DNA from: Polytrichum commune
Taxonomy: Eukaryota > Streptophyta > Polytrichopsida > Polytrichales > Polytrichaceae
Reading direction: 5' to 3'
Length of the DNA: 64,000 nt
NCBI GenBank assembly: GCA_950295325.1
Contig: OX485803.1
Location: 69,767,554-69,831,553 of the forward strand
Part shown: positions 12,307 through 23,310 of the stretch, one piece after another
Position numbering within the stretch: the first letter of the stretch is position 1
How the letters are laid out: every line of letters begins with the position of its first letter
The notes under the pieces: generated by a model
Told to the model about the DNA's origin: nothing
Databases searched by the model: none
What the model saw: the letters and a program-made list of their open reading frames with translations, nothing else
Position numbers and translations under genes: made by a program

Positions 12307-12419
12307 GTTTTCGTAGATTTAGAGGTAGTTGTAATACTCTTGTACTTCGCAGACAAGTGTTTGAATATACTCTGCATATATTGGATACATGTAATAAGAC
12401 ATGATTACCGAATGCATAT

Positions 12420-12444
12420 GGGTTTAGGGTTTAGGGTTTAGGGG
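12420..12444 (+). repeat. Interstitial TTTAGGG motif
   Basis: Three consecutive plant-type telomere units (gggtttagggtttaggg). Too short to be a telomere. Similar short runs occur at 14,234 and 40,951. Confidence 0.85.
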
Positions 12445-14060
12445 ACCTAGCCTATCAATGCCCTACAATGATTTGGTTTCAAACAATTTCGTTGTTTTGC
12501 ATAATATGTTTTAAAACATGTTGAAACCCACAAGATGTTTTGCAATGGTGAGATATTTTATCAGCCCACTTGAATCCATACATGCAAACCCAAGTGGTTG
12601 GTCTTTGAGAAGAGATCGAGGTGCCCATGTAGAGTGATGTCCCATTAATGAGTATGCCACTTTTGCTTTTATAATGTAGTTGATAATGAGGTACACTATT
12701 CATAGCAACACTATCACCTAAAATACCAATGCTATTCACAGTATTCATACTTTTCATATTGGCATTATTCATTATTTGTACCAGTGTCAATTTCTTCCAT
12801 GAAGATAGGATAGCGGAGATCCATGTCAGATGCTAAATATAAAATAACACAACCATGAATTGAATAATGGTGTGTTGGAGTGTGCCGTATATAGCCCCAC
12901 TAAAGATAAGTTTCAATCATTATTTGAGTATGTAATATTAGGGAGTCTCAAGTCTTTCTTTCAATTAGACCATCAAGTCGACATTAGCCTCTATCTCACA
13001 GAGGCACCACACTCCGCCACTCTAGGAAATTAGCCGGTTTGACACCATCCTTGGTGTACTTTTAACTTCATTAGCCTTTTGGCTTCCCGGACTTTAAAAC
13101 CAGTTGCATCTTATTTCATTAGGAATTTTCCAAAGTACCATGCTAAAAATACATAAAAATGGAGACACTTTGCACTAAGTTGCTTAGGAAATGAGACAAA
13201 TTATGAGTAGGTTGTAATTTGAAGGTGGGTGTAGGTCTAAGGAGGAGGGTGTTCATCGAAGCCCCATCCCAAAACCGCACCATATGCACAGAGGCTATGG
13301 TAGATGTGTGTTATTTGGACACTTTTCTCTTTGCATCCACTTCTTGTAGCATATGAAACATGCAATTAGTGTGAGATAATTAGCAAATCTTAATTGTGCT
13401 TGTAGCTATTGGCTTCATGCTTTTTGAATCTCGTTTGAATATCTTATCGTTTTCAAAGTAAGGACTCATGTTTTCATTCACTGTTCATATAGGTCTCCCC
13501 AATCATGTAGACCATTAAACCCATAATGGTTAGGATGTTTTGAGCACGTAATATGATATTTTTCTCAACACCTGTATTTTTGGTGTTTGTTCATAAATCC
13601 CCATCAAACCACATACTACGCAAATACAGTTATTCAAATTATTGATGTGTTGGGATTAGGCACATCAACGTTAGACCTGTAGCCAAAGCACACCTAAACC
13701 CATCCGATTGTCAACAATGCAAAATTGCGGTCAAATTTGGACCAAAAAAGGGGTGATTCTGGGACAAAGCAAGTTTGATTTTGGGTGAGCATCAGGATGT
13801 AACGAAGGGTGGGTCACTTTATTTTGTTTTATTTTGATCCCATGTACAAAAGGTATCTAAGGGCTCATAATTTTGTTGGGTGAAGCGTTGGTTTTAGTGT
13901 GGGGGCACATTAGGGAGACATCGGAGTTGATCATAAGTAAAAAAAAATGGAGAAGGTGTTGGACAAATATTGGGATGGTTTTTGGTGTTGTTTGCAATGG
14001 CAAAATGTGGGACTTGGGAGGGATTTAAATAGAGAGTGGTAGGTCTTAAAAGAACTTAAT
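12445..14060. other. Noncoding stretch with repeat fragments
   Basis: No gene is seen. About 13,270-13,460 is similar in inverted orientation to about 11,940-12,040 of repeat D1 (shared aataacacacatctacc). It also weakly resembles 34,145-34,265 in direct orientation. This indicates old scattered fragments of the D1 family. Confidence 0.45.
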
Positions 14061-14820
14061 GGGGCCATTCACGATTAGGGTACTACTTTTGGGACAAAGG
14101 ACTTAAGGACCTTGTCGCATTGATCTTGGTTTTTATCATGATTTACTATTATTTTATTAATAAATTTTACATAAATAAGTAGATAGTTCATAAGCTTTAT
14201 CAAGAAAGATTTATTATTATTATTTAATAATCACCCTAAACCCTAAACCCTAAATCCTAGGCCACATCAATGGCATTTTTTTGTTATTTAGGTGTGCATT
14301 GGAGGTCAATTATTTCCTGTTTTGCATCTTAGTACCTTGGTGTAAGTGTCATGTGTCCGTTCATATAATTTTTTTGCCCAATTCTAATAATAGACGTTCC
14401 TTTTACGTGTGGCCGTAATTATATGTATTTTTGGCCATGTTTGGTGCCTCATGTAAAATTGGGCAATTGGTATTCAATACATACTTGGTTCTATTGGTAC
14501 ACACTTGAACGATGATTGTGAGGAAAAAATTTGGGATCGTTTCGATTGATTCTTGTTGTCCTTTTCATTCCTTGATCCTAAGGTGAACAATTAAGACAGC
14601 ACTCCTGAATGTCCTTTAAGGAATCAAAATGATATCTTAGATGACCCTATTCCTTCTAAATTAACTTTGTCAGTGTACTCGATATGGAGTATGAAATGTA
14701 GGTATGATCCAAAATATGCTTCACAATACAAATCTAAGCATACCAAGCATGTGAAGTTATCCAAAAAAGTCCGTTTTCCGTTAGACGCCCAAAAGTAGTA
14801 CCCTGATCGTGAATGGCCCC
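14061..14820. mobile_element. 760-bp TIR element with telomeric motif
   Basis: Both ends carry a 33-bp inverted repeat starting ggggccattcacgat, with one mismatch between arms. A 4-bp direct repeat TAAT flanks it (14,057-14,060 and 14,821-14,824). No transposase is encoded, so it is a non-autonomous DNA element. The interior holds CCCTAAA repeats at 14,234-14,256. The superfamily is uncertain: GGGG ends recall the Harbinger family here, but the flanking duplication is not TTA/TAA. Confidence 0.75.
14234..14256 (-). repeat. Interstitial CCCTAAA motif
   Basis: Three consecutive telomere-type units on the complementary strand, inside the 760-bp TIR element. Confidence 0.85.
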
Positions 14821-14824
14821 TAAT

Positions 14825-15384
14825 ATATTTACTTAACATAGTTTTCATTTTATTTTGATTCTTCCATGTCTAAGAAAATGATTTATGTAATGTTACATAC
14901 CACTAATCCATATGGACTTCAAATATAGGATGAAATGCCCACATGATTTGTTTAAGCACCCTCTACCTTATAATAAATTGTGACTTAGGGCCATTTCACA
15001 CACAAGACTGAGAGCATGTGATCATTACACTTCAAACACTCTCATTGGTGGAAAAGGTGTAGCCGGTCCAAGTTTGCTTCACACTATGCTTGAGGGACCA
15101 ACGGAGTATGTGAATGCAAGATGGATGTAAAGTCTACATGAATTCCTACATGGCATCAAATGGATCATGTTTCATGGTTACTTGGACTATTTTCAAAAAC
15201 CATCTCTTGAGGTAGGCCTAACACAAAACCGGGAGACCATGGCACTCCGAATGCTCACAAGCATTGATTTATTCTATTTATCATGTGTGAGGACCCGCAT
15301 GAATAAAAATTCATTGAAATAGCATTTGGTTGAGGGCTTGGTTACATATGACTTCACACAACACTAGAGGATCCGTGACCACAC
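14825..15384. other. Noncoding stretch
   Basis: No gene, RNA or repeat boundary was recognised. Confidence 0.4.
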
Positions 15385-15655
15385 TACTTGGTTTTGGAGG
15401 TGTCTTGGGACGGCCTCGGTGTTTGGGGAGGATTTTTAACAACACCGGTCGATATCCTAGTGTTTTGAAGTCCAACCGGTTACATATTGACATCTTTCGG
15501 TTTTTCTTCATTAATTTGAGGTATATTCCATAAATTCCTCTAAAGTGATCGGTAATCCTCCTGAAATCTTGAAATTCAACCAGTTATTTCTCAAACTCAA
15601 CCGGTTTATCTGTAAATAGCGGCCGGTTCTACCCATTCATTAAACGGCCTTTGGA
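15385..15655 (+). repeat. Dispersed element R1, second copy
   Basis: Matches 55,583-55,812 across most of its length (shared ttgaggtatattccataaa and cggtaat blocks), and its 3' half matches 1736-1866. The ends are less clear than in the 55.6-kb copy. No coding capacity. Confidence 0.7.
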
Positions 15656-16177
15656 CATTTTCTTTTGGGCTCTGAAAATTTCATCGTAACAGCTCTTGGC
15701 TCGTGTGTGAAGTGGCGCTTACTATAGACATCTAATTTTGTGAGCACGACGGTCACTTCACTGTCCCTGTAATGCATAGAATGAGCACTTATGATGCATT
15801 TTAAGAACCAAATCAAGATCCATTTCGTCAAATGAAGCAGATTCAGTGTGTGTTATTGGTGCCCAGTCTACACTTTCAGTATAGAAACTATTTATGGCCT
15901 TGGTGCTACAAAAAATTCTTGGAATCTCATATGAACTCCAGCAAATGCAAATCAGAGTGTTGCTTACCTATGATCGGGGAGAACCGACGGCTAGTTCATT
16001 ATCAGCCGATGGATTTCCCCTCATGGCCGGTCCAAATTTCCAACCATTGGATGGCAATCTGACTGTAATTTCAATCCTCCGGCAATTAGCCGATGGACCA
16101 GAAAATGTCCCGGAAATGTAGCAACACTGTGCAAGCAAGAGTTTTTTGCTTTCAAGATACAAGGAAATACAGAGTGG
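15656..16177 (+). other. Noncoding or decayed hAT interior
   Basis: Short frames occur, for instance 15,832-16,062, but they do not form a coherent protein. About 15,970-16,120 contains palindromic ggcaattagcc and cggctagtt-type motifs, possibly a small insertion within a decaying hAT gene that resumes at about 16,140. Confidence 0.35.
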
Positions 16178-16513
16178 ATGGATCTTACTTTTGCAGATGT
16201 GTGGACATCAATTTCTTGGTCTCCATCTTTGAAAGGGAAGTATTCTAACCTTCTGATTCTTGCTGAGATTGCTAAGTGCCAATGTGTGAGTACTACAACA
16301 TGTGAAAGGGCGTATTCTGTTCAAAATACTATTAAACAAAAACTTCGTAATCGAATGTCTACATCTAACTTAGAAAGTATGATGTGTGTTGCTATAGAAG
16401 GCCCAAACAATGATTTTGATGACATTCTAACAAGTGCTCTAGATCTTTGGAAGGATGCTGCTAAGTTTCGCTATTTGTATAGCAATCCAACGCTATTTGT
16501 ATGGGGCATCTGA
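16178..16513 (+). pseudogene. hAT transposase C-terminal fragment
   Basis: The 111-residue frame contains a segment LLILAEIAKCQCVSTTTCER, then a Ser-Val-Gln run and IKQKLRNRMST, and then IEGP and a Trp-Lys motif. This is the pattern of the hAT dimerisation domain in plant ZNF862-like or DUF4371-type proteins (family knowledge). The coherent reading extends slightly upstream (about 16,140), but the catalytic N-terminal domains are absent. It is a truncated relic, and its start codon is arbitrary. Confidence 0.7.
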
Positions 16514-16921
16514 TGATGCACTTGAGGAAGTACCCTGAACCTTAAACTTTTTGAATTATGCAACCTTTCCATGACCAAATCCAATTGCTCCTATGAAGAA
16601 TTGGGGGACCCTTGGCCTTCAAGCGGTGAAGGCATTGCTAGGTTCAATTTCTGCCAAGGATATTAACTCTTCAAATTTAAAGTTTTGAACATGCCTTTCT
16701 TTTCACTTATTCAAAATTTTGTACTAAGAAATGATTTCTAATAACTTTTCATACATTTTTTAAACAATTAGTGCCGATATGAATTCCATTTAATCGGATA
16801 TTGGCCAATGAAAATATGAAAATATAGGCAATTGGCCGATTGATTTTACAAAAGACCAGCTCTTGCCAATGTAAATTGGAAAAAATCCGACCCTTCGTAG
16901 CAACTACCGGCAATTAGCCAC
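16514..16921. other. Noncoding stretch before Harbinger element
   Basis: No gene is seen. Several ggccaat/ggcaatt motifs (16,800-16,920) resemble those at 15,970-16,120 and may belong to the same small repeat that flanks the hAT fragment. Confidence 0.35.
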
Positions 16922-17411
16922 TAAGGGGCGGTTTACACTATGGACCAAGAGCCATGACCATGAAATTCTAAAATTTGTGATTGGAGAGTAAAGTGCTCTT
17001 GGTCCCATTTGGCTTTACACTACCTTGAAAAAATGAGAATGACCACTAACTTTGAGGTCCCCAAAAACTACTAAAATCTGCCATTTGGATAATGTGCCAT
17101 GGTCCAACGGGTTTTCCGTTGAGGCGAGGCAAAATGCTCGACTCAACGGAAATCAAGGGAGCCGTCAGGCTAAAAATCAACCATTGGCCGAAATTTTTTT
17201 TAATATTTTTTTTTCCCGATTTTTTTTTACGTTACTGTAGATCGTTGGGATAGAAATTTTTTACCTAGTTATCGAAGACCGTTGGGTTTAGGGTTTAAGA
17301 AGGAATAAAAACCATGTCTTCCTGTTTGCTTTGTCATGTTTTGTGCATGCACTGTTTTTTGCTGATTTTTTGCTATGTTTTGCTAAAAACATTTTCACAT
17401 TTTTTTCATCA

Positions 17412-18750
17412 ATGGAGGGGTATAGTGCAGATGGAGAAATTAGGGATTCCGAAGGAAAGATTTGGTCCCAAAATTCCGAGTGGATGAGATTTTCAAACCC
17501 AATTTCCTTGCCTTCAAATCATGTACCAGCAGAAATTCCTCAATTGCGATTTCAGCATGCTCAAAATCTGTTTTCTTCTCATTCTAATAGATATATATCT
17601 CTCTCTTCACCTCCTTTTCAAAGACTTCCTCATAGTGAGAGAGAGCTAGAAGAGATTGGAACCCAAATCCCGTGTAGTGAATTCTCAAGAGGAAAGAAGA
17701 TTTTGGAGGTGAAAAAAAAAAATGAAAAGTACCCAAATCTGCTCCAAAGAAAAGAGGCCGTCCTTCGAAGAAGAAAACTGTAACCAAGAAAGCAAAAACC
17801 AACATAATTGATCTTGAAGACATGGAGGATGTGGAGGATACGAAAACAAAGTGGAGGGATTTTGAAGTGGAAACTTTGATTGCCTTACGGGGAGAGATGG
17901 ACGAGGAGTTTGCAAGAGCAGCAAACAAACAAGGTAAAGTTTTTTTTCCATGACGTTGTAAAATTATGCAAAAAAAACTTGAATGTGATTGTATGTGGGC
18001 CGTATGATGAGGCCGTAGAAGGCCTTGGCCTTGGCCGCTAGCCCTAGCCCCCCCTCCCCCCAAAACGGGGGCGGCCGTTGCCGCGGGGGCTTCGGATTTT
18101 GGAAGCACCACGCCTCGCGCGCGAGGGGATTCGAACCCGTGTGGGCAAGATGCAAAGCCTTACCACCCACCTCCAACCATTACACCAAGACATTTTCCTT
18201 GTGTGCAACCACTCTTTTGATGATCTTTGTAATAGAAACAAACTTCCTTCTTATGCTGTAATTTTTTTCCAAGTTGCATTTTTACCCATTTTGAGCCTGT
18301 TTTTTATCATTGTCTTATCATTTTTTGTCATGTATTGTAGGACAAAATATGTGGATAAAATTACAACTCTGAATGGTGGCTGGAATTCGAGGATTTAACC
18401 GCTCATGGTTATCTTGCAAGAAGAAATATAAGAATATTTTAGCAAAGTACAGAAATGACAAGCGTGCAAATGAAATTTCGGGTTCGGACCGCAAGCAAGA
18501 GTGTAGATGGTTTGATGAAATGCATACATGGAATAGCAAACGTGCCAGTGTGCACAACCAAATTCCAGCAAGTGCCCAAGAAGAAGATGAGACATGTGGT
18601 ACACCACCTACAACTCCAGAAATTTTTCAACCTAGTCCATCTACAGCACCATCCACACAAGAAAAGAAAAAGAAGACTCAAGACAAGATTGAAGGTCTTC
18701 TTCAGCAAGTGGTAGGAAATTCTACCATTCTTATTTCTACCTTTCAGTAA
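17412..18750 (+). pseudogene. Harbinger Myb/SANT-like accessory protein
   Basis: Partner gene of the Harbinger transposase; in this family it binds element ends and helps nuclear import (known of the family). Start MEGYSADGEI at 17,412. A frame change in the poly-A tract near 17,710-17,725 precedes an AT-hook-like KKRGRPSKKK, then a Myb/SANT-like domain (KWRDFEVETLIALRGEMDEE). The domain continues across an intron with donor GTAAAG at 17,934 and acceptor TTGTAG ending at 18,340. The second exon carries an in-frame TGA near 18,371, then GFNRSWLSCKKKYKNI and a Ser/Thr/Pro-rich tail to 18,750. Frameshift plus stop indicate a dead copy. Confidence 0.75.
17940..18205 (-). mobile_element. tRNA-derived SINE in the Myb-gene intron
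   Basis: On the minus strand a tRNA-like head (about 18,100-18,195) has an A-box-like tggtgtaatggttgg and a B-box gggttcgaatcccc. A very GC-rich body (cggccgcccccg) follows, ending near an oligo-T tract on plus at about 17,940. The GC jump against the AT-rich intron marks it as foreign. It lies wholly within the inferred intron, so splicing could remove it. I could not define a clean target duplication. Confidence 0.65.
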
Positions 18751-18806
18751 TCCATAGAATTGCTGAAAAATATGGATAGGAACTTTGCAGCCTTTTTAGA
18801 AAAATT

Positions 18807-20210
18807 CTAATCGTCTTCCATACAATCAGAGCTACTATCAGAGAACTCTAGAGTTGATTGATTCTGAAGTTTAGAGTGCCATAAAGTCTTCGCCAGAATT
18901 TCATGCATTCTTGTAGCTTCACGAAGTAGGTCTACGGCCTTCTCATTTTCCTTCACTAGGAATGCTTCTACCTCTCTATCATCTATATCATCTGTAAACT
19001 CTGAATTTTCTCTATAAGATATTCTATTTTTTACCTTGTGAATTGGTGCCCTCTCGCAGCGTAGTTCTTGCCCTTCCTTCAAAATACCAATTTCGATTTT
19101 TCTTTGTAATTGTTCCTCCGCTTCTGAAATCCAGTTTTCATTGAAACCATCATTCATTGTAATGCACAAATTATGCAAAACAATGCATGTAGCAACAAGA
19201 TCCGGCACATTTTTCAATGGCACGTCAAATATCTTCATTATAATCCGCCATCTCCCCTTCAAAATTCCAAAAGCCCTCTCAACACACATCCATGTGGAAG
19301 ATTGGACAAAATTCCAATTTGCTTGGATTTGTGATAATTCTGTTTTTCCTCCTTTGAATGGACAATACATCCATGGTCTTATGGGATATGTTGCATCTTC
19401 TATTAATTTGTATGGATGTAATCTACCCTCCATACATACTCTCCTAATTTTTGTAACTTGAAAAACATCCAAATCATGGAGACTACCGGCCCAACCGAAT
19501 TCGTAATCCCAAAATTTACAATGCACATCAACAATTCCTTGAAGAATTGCTGAATGGAAGGATTTCCGACAGTAGTAATCTTCTCCCCAATATATAGGTG
19601 CTAAAACAGGAATGTGCGATCCATCGATTGCACCCACTACATACGGAATTCCATGAAGAGCTTCAAACTCCTTTGCTAAAATCCTAAACTGCGATTCGCT
19701 AGGCATTTACACGAGAATTCGTTGCAAATGTTGCCTTACGGCCTTACAAAATTCCCTCACAATTATCGAAACCGTAGATTCAGCAACCCCATAAAGATCA
19801 CCTATGAGCAACTGTCCATTGCCGGTTCCTAACCTAGACAATGAAATTGCAATTCTTGTTTCCACAGAAATTGCATTTCTCATAGGTGTATTTTTTTTAT
19901 GCAAAAACGGCCCTAATTTCTCACTAAGAAATTTAAAAGTAGCAAACTTAACTCGTGTTCTTTCTTTGAATTGACCTTCGGTATATGATCCCAGCAAAAA
20001 ACGGTCCGTGAATCCACATTGTCTTCCAATGCTCCACAAAGTTCGTGTCTCTCTTCTTCTCATGCTCTCCAAGAAGATGCTGAAAATTGCCACTTTCTCC
20101 CACTCTCCATGCAAAATCAAGGCTTGCAAGCTTACAATGTGTGAGATAAGCATGTGCAAGCACATATACAAGCCTAACATCAATACAAGGTTCCTCCTCC
20201 TCCCCTCCAT
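18807..20210 (-). pseudogene. Harbinger DDE transposase with one nonsense codon
   Basis: Catalyses cut-and-paste transposition at TTA/TAA sites (family knowledge). From the ATG at 20,210 (MEGRRRNLVL) the first part includes a helix-turn-helix-like segment (YGVAESTVSIIVREF). A TAA at 19,707-19,709 interrupts the frame, which resumes immediately with MPSESQF. The rest is a DDE_Tnp_4-like domain: first Asp in GAIDGSH (residue 28 of the second part), second Asp in GSLHDLDVF (78), Glu in ERAFGILKGRW (143). All three catalytic residues are present. An upstream in-frame ATG at 20,282 is less likely to be the start. A single stop is the only visible break. Confidence 0.88.
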
Positions 20211-20450
20211 TGTAACCCTAATTGCTGAAATTTTTAGAAGAGAAGAAAAATGAGAATAAGAGAGAAGGAGAGAGGTGGACAAGAGATGAGATGGAAGAGA
20301 GAGAAGGTGGGAAGGTAAATGAGAGGGTGATCCCCTAAATCTGCCATTTTTATATTTATATTAAAAAAATCAGCCCAAAGTTGTCCCAGTCCAAATCCAC
20401 TTTACACTACAAGAGTGACCAAGCTACTCAAAAATCCATTTTTTATTTTT

Positions 20451-20486
20451 CATGGTCATGGCTCTTGGCCAAGAGCTGTGACCATG
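20451..20486. repeat. Subterminal palindrome of Harbinger element
   Basis: A 36-bp near-perfect palindrome made of two inverted ggtcatggctcttgg half-sites lies about 55 bp inside the right end. The half-site matches part of the TIR, suggesting extra transposase or Myb-protein binding sites (inference). Confidence 0.65.
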
Positions 20487-21162
20487 AAAACGATTTAATT
20501 TTCTTGGTCATGGCTCTTGCTCCATAGTGTAAACCGCCCCTAAGGCTTCAAAAACTTCCCGAACTCTGTTGCTTACTCCAAGCGTCTGTTTCTGTATATC
20601 CATAATTATCCAATGAATTTGCATGTACAAAAAGCCAGTGGTAGTGGTACAGAACAACAACAAGTGTCCATGTTGGGTGCACCTACATATAGAGAACGAA
20701 AAACAACAAGCCCTCCACTAGGCACATCTCATACCCAAAAATGACCTAGACATTGTTACAATATCAATAACTCCAATCCATAATCAGTATCACAACTGCA
20801 ATCCCCATGATGGTCTCCTTCTAGACTCACATGTCATAACAAATTTCAAAGCAAACACTAGCACATACGAAAAAGCAACGATCCCACCAAAACTAAGGGT
20901 TGAACCTAGAACAGAAAGTAATGCCATCCATATACACTGCATACACCATAAAAACACACCCATCATATACGACGAATTGAGGAAATGAGTTCTATGGGCA
21001 GCACCTTACAAATCCCTACAACATTCATACAGGTCACACCACCTACACATGCACATGTCCCAATAAACCCCAGTACAAAATGGTATGAACTCACATACCC
21101 CCCTAAGTTAATCATCCAAATCTTAAATACCCCTTAATTATTAATCTAGAACAATGCCTAGC

Positions 21163-23310
21163 TGTAAGGCCAAACCCCCCACCCTTAAGCGTCCGTAGTC
21201 CGAGTAGTGGGTTTGGGCTCACATTCCTCCGCGGTATTGGATTTGGACTTGGATGAGTCCATAGTGCAAGGTTCACCCTTCAAGTGGTCTTGGATTTAAC
21301 TGGAATTTCATTTTTAACAACTCAATGTACGATTTCAATACGTATGTGGAGAATGCACAAGTTAACTATGTTATTTTAACCTCCTTATGCTCGGGTGCTA
21401 TTTTGTCTTTGTTTGCTTCTAACGTCCATCCGACTGCTTTAGCTACACAAGCCCTTAAGGATATCCCTCTCCTAAATGGAGTCCGTGCCGTTGACTCTAT
21501 ACTACCACTTGAACTATCACTTGTGTATTCCGTATCGCTACTATAAGAGGTCTCACTTGGTGTCTCCATACCGTACATAAGCCTTTAAGTATTAAGAAAT
21601 ACTTATGTGACTTATGTCAATCTCTCCCTCGCACCTTTGGTCTTTGCTTCCTTTGTCTTGCCATCGCGAGAGTGCTCCACATTCTCCATTAAGTTGTGCA
21701 CGTGGTTTATTTTTAAAGAGATGATGCAAGTGTTAAAAAAAACACTATTCTCTATAGTCAATCTCAAATACATTTACTTGTGAAAGCCACACATAACACT
21801 AACTAGCATAATGTAACTAACTACTTGTCTATGAGCTAATTAGGTAGGCTATCTACTAAGCTCCTTCATGAACCCATCTCTTTACTTTCTAATTACATAA
21901 ACCTAGCTCCTTCATAAACCCAGCTTCTTAGCTTCTAACTAAACAAACCCAGCTCCTTCATAAACCCAGCTCCTTCATGAACCCAGCTCCTTAGCTTCTA
22001 ACTAAACAAACCCAGGTCCTTCATAAACCCAGCTCTTTACTTTCTGACTAAACAAACCCAGCTCCTTCATAAACCCAGCTCCTTCATGAACCCACAACTT
22101 TGTAGTTGTAATCCCCAACTACCTCACTAATTATTCAAGCCCTTAACTAATCTTCCTACCTAATTTCCCTAATTCTACTAACAACCCCTTTCTAATCACA
22201 CAATTCTTCTCTAATCCTAAAATCCTAAAATCCTAGAGAGGAGAGGGGGAGAGAGAATTTCCTAACTTCACTAAGACTAACTAATCCACACAAGTATATT
22301 TTTGCACTCATCACAACATCAAGTGCTCAACTCTTAAACATGGAACTTGCAACCACGTGTATTCAAAACATGAACTTAAAGTACCACAAATTGGAATCAT
22401 GAATTAACTTTAAAATCCTTCACGTCAACACTAATTCTACCAAGAGGTCAAGCCCTCTTCAAGGCTAACAAGCCTTGGCTCTCAAACTAAAAACTAAGCA
22501 CACCCATGTGCTCCAATATGGCTTCCCACACCCACACTTATAACTCGTGGGGTGCCTTGGAGCACAAAGGAAAGAGAGGATGAGTGAGGGAAGAATGAGG
22601 GATTATATAGTAAGCTTGAGGGGGTGAGCACCCTCAAGGCTCACGATAAGCCCTTGAGATTTCCTCCTACTTAGTAGGCGCCAATCCTATCTTCTAAGTC
22701 TTCCTCCCTCAAATGATCAACAAGGATCCTAATTCGAACATTTAACTAGCCTTGGCTTTCTACCTACCACACTTTACCAAACTTGGGATGCTTCAACCTA
22801 AACTTAGCCTCCTTCGCTTTCCGCCGCCATAACTTTCTCCCCTTACTTTCCCAAATCGTCGCTCACCACTTAATTCAAACCACGATGCTTAACTCGTGAT
22901 TTGATTGGTGCTTTGAGAATTTGCTTATCCTCCACCTTGCATTCTTCCTTGGGCCTTCCCCATTAAGTGGCCATGATGAGGTGGTCCACTTGTGCGCTCC
23001 ATGTGATCCTCCATTCATCCCAATTCGAATGCACTTGCCTCTTGAGTCACTTTGGTTGTCTCCATCCATTTGTACTAGCCTACTCACTAACTACTCAATC
23101 CAAGTTCTCCTTACCTATCCTCATTCACTCAAATCCTTCCGAAGGTAAAAACACAATAACAACTCACATCCTAGCCTCTTACAACATGGTACTTCTAAGA
23201 CTAACATTTCACTCTTTTTATATTTTTGTGAAGTAACATGCTACTTCAAAGTGCATCAACTAACGTTTCAAGGGTCTAAGACTAAATGTGGGCACCCTTT
23301 TGGGCTCACA
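21163..23310. mobile_element. Solo LTR, 2.15 kb
   Basis: Begins TGTAAGGCC and ends GGGCTCACA, with short inverted TG...CA ends. Flanked by the perfect 5-bp duplication CTAGC (21,158-21,162 and 23,311-23,315). The inverted D2 copy lacks this block at about 58,530, confirming insertion. No internal retroelement genes are present, so this is a solo LTR left by LTR-LTR recombination. Orientation is unclear: TATA-like sequence near 22,600 reads on both strands. It contains its own minisatellite. Confidence 0.83.
21862..22094. repeat. Minisatellite inside the solo LTR
   Basis: Imperfect units with the core ctccttcataaacccag, separated by ttctaactaaacaaa, repeat at least four times with a complex period of about 60 bp. 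Replication slippage in the LTR could make copy number polymorphic. Confidence 0.75.

Larger units (their letters stand above)
10561..12363. repeat. Dispersed repeat D1, copy 1
   Basis: From cgtctaagaggtgaaaaatg onward this matches 42,975-44,530 in the same orientation over about 1.5 kb, including a (CA)n run at about 10,615-10,634. Divergence is moderate, with many substitutions and small indels. Copy 1 differs from copy 2 by a 5S-derived insertion near its 3' end. No intact protein is encoded, so the family is unclassified. Confidence 0.85.
16925..20540. mobile_element. PIF/Harbinger DNA transposon, mutated
   Basis: A 3,616-bp element with inverted repeats of about 40 bp beginning ggggcggtttacactatgga, flanked by the 3-bp duplication TAA (16,922-16,924 and 20,541-20,543). 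TTA/TAA duplications and a two-gene layout are hallmarks of PIF/Harbinger (family knowledge). Inside are a Myb/SANT-like gene on plus and a DDE transposase gene on minus, converging tail to tail. Both are disrupted. The last 90 bp contain further inverted copies of ggtcatggctcttgg, likely transposase-binding sites. Its TIRs match those of non-autonomous elements at 32,337 and 61,461. Confidence 0.92.

Noticed and set aside
12178-12441. An 87-codon plus-strand frame
   Set aside because: It runs through the 5S-like sequence and its tail; composition and position show it is not a gene.
12420-12444. Chromosome end
   Set aside because: Only about three TTTAGGG units within internal DNA; the same holds at 14,234 and 40,951.
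17584-18111. A 175-codon minus-strand frame over the Myb gene and SINE
   Set aside because: It spans the antisense of the Myb coding region, the intron and the SINE; no homologous features.
18100-18195. Functional tRNA gene on minus strand
   Set aside because: A- and B-boxes are good, but the sequence continues into a GC-rich SINE body and the anticodon arm is not convincing.
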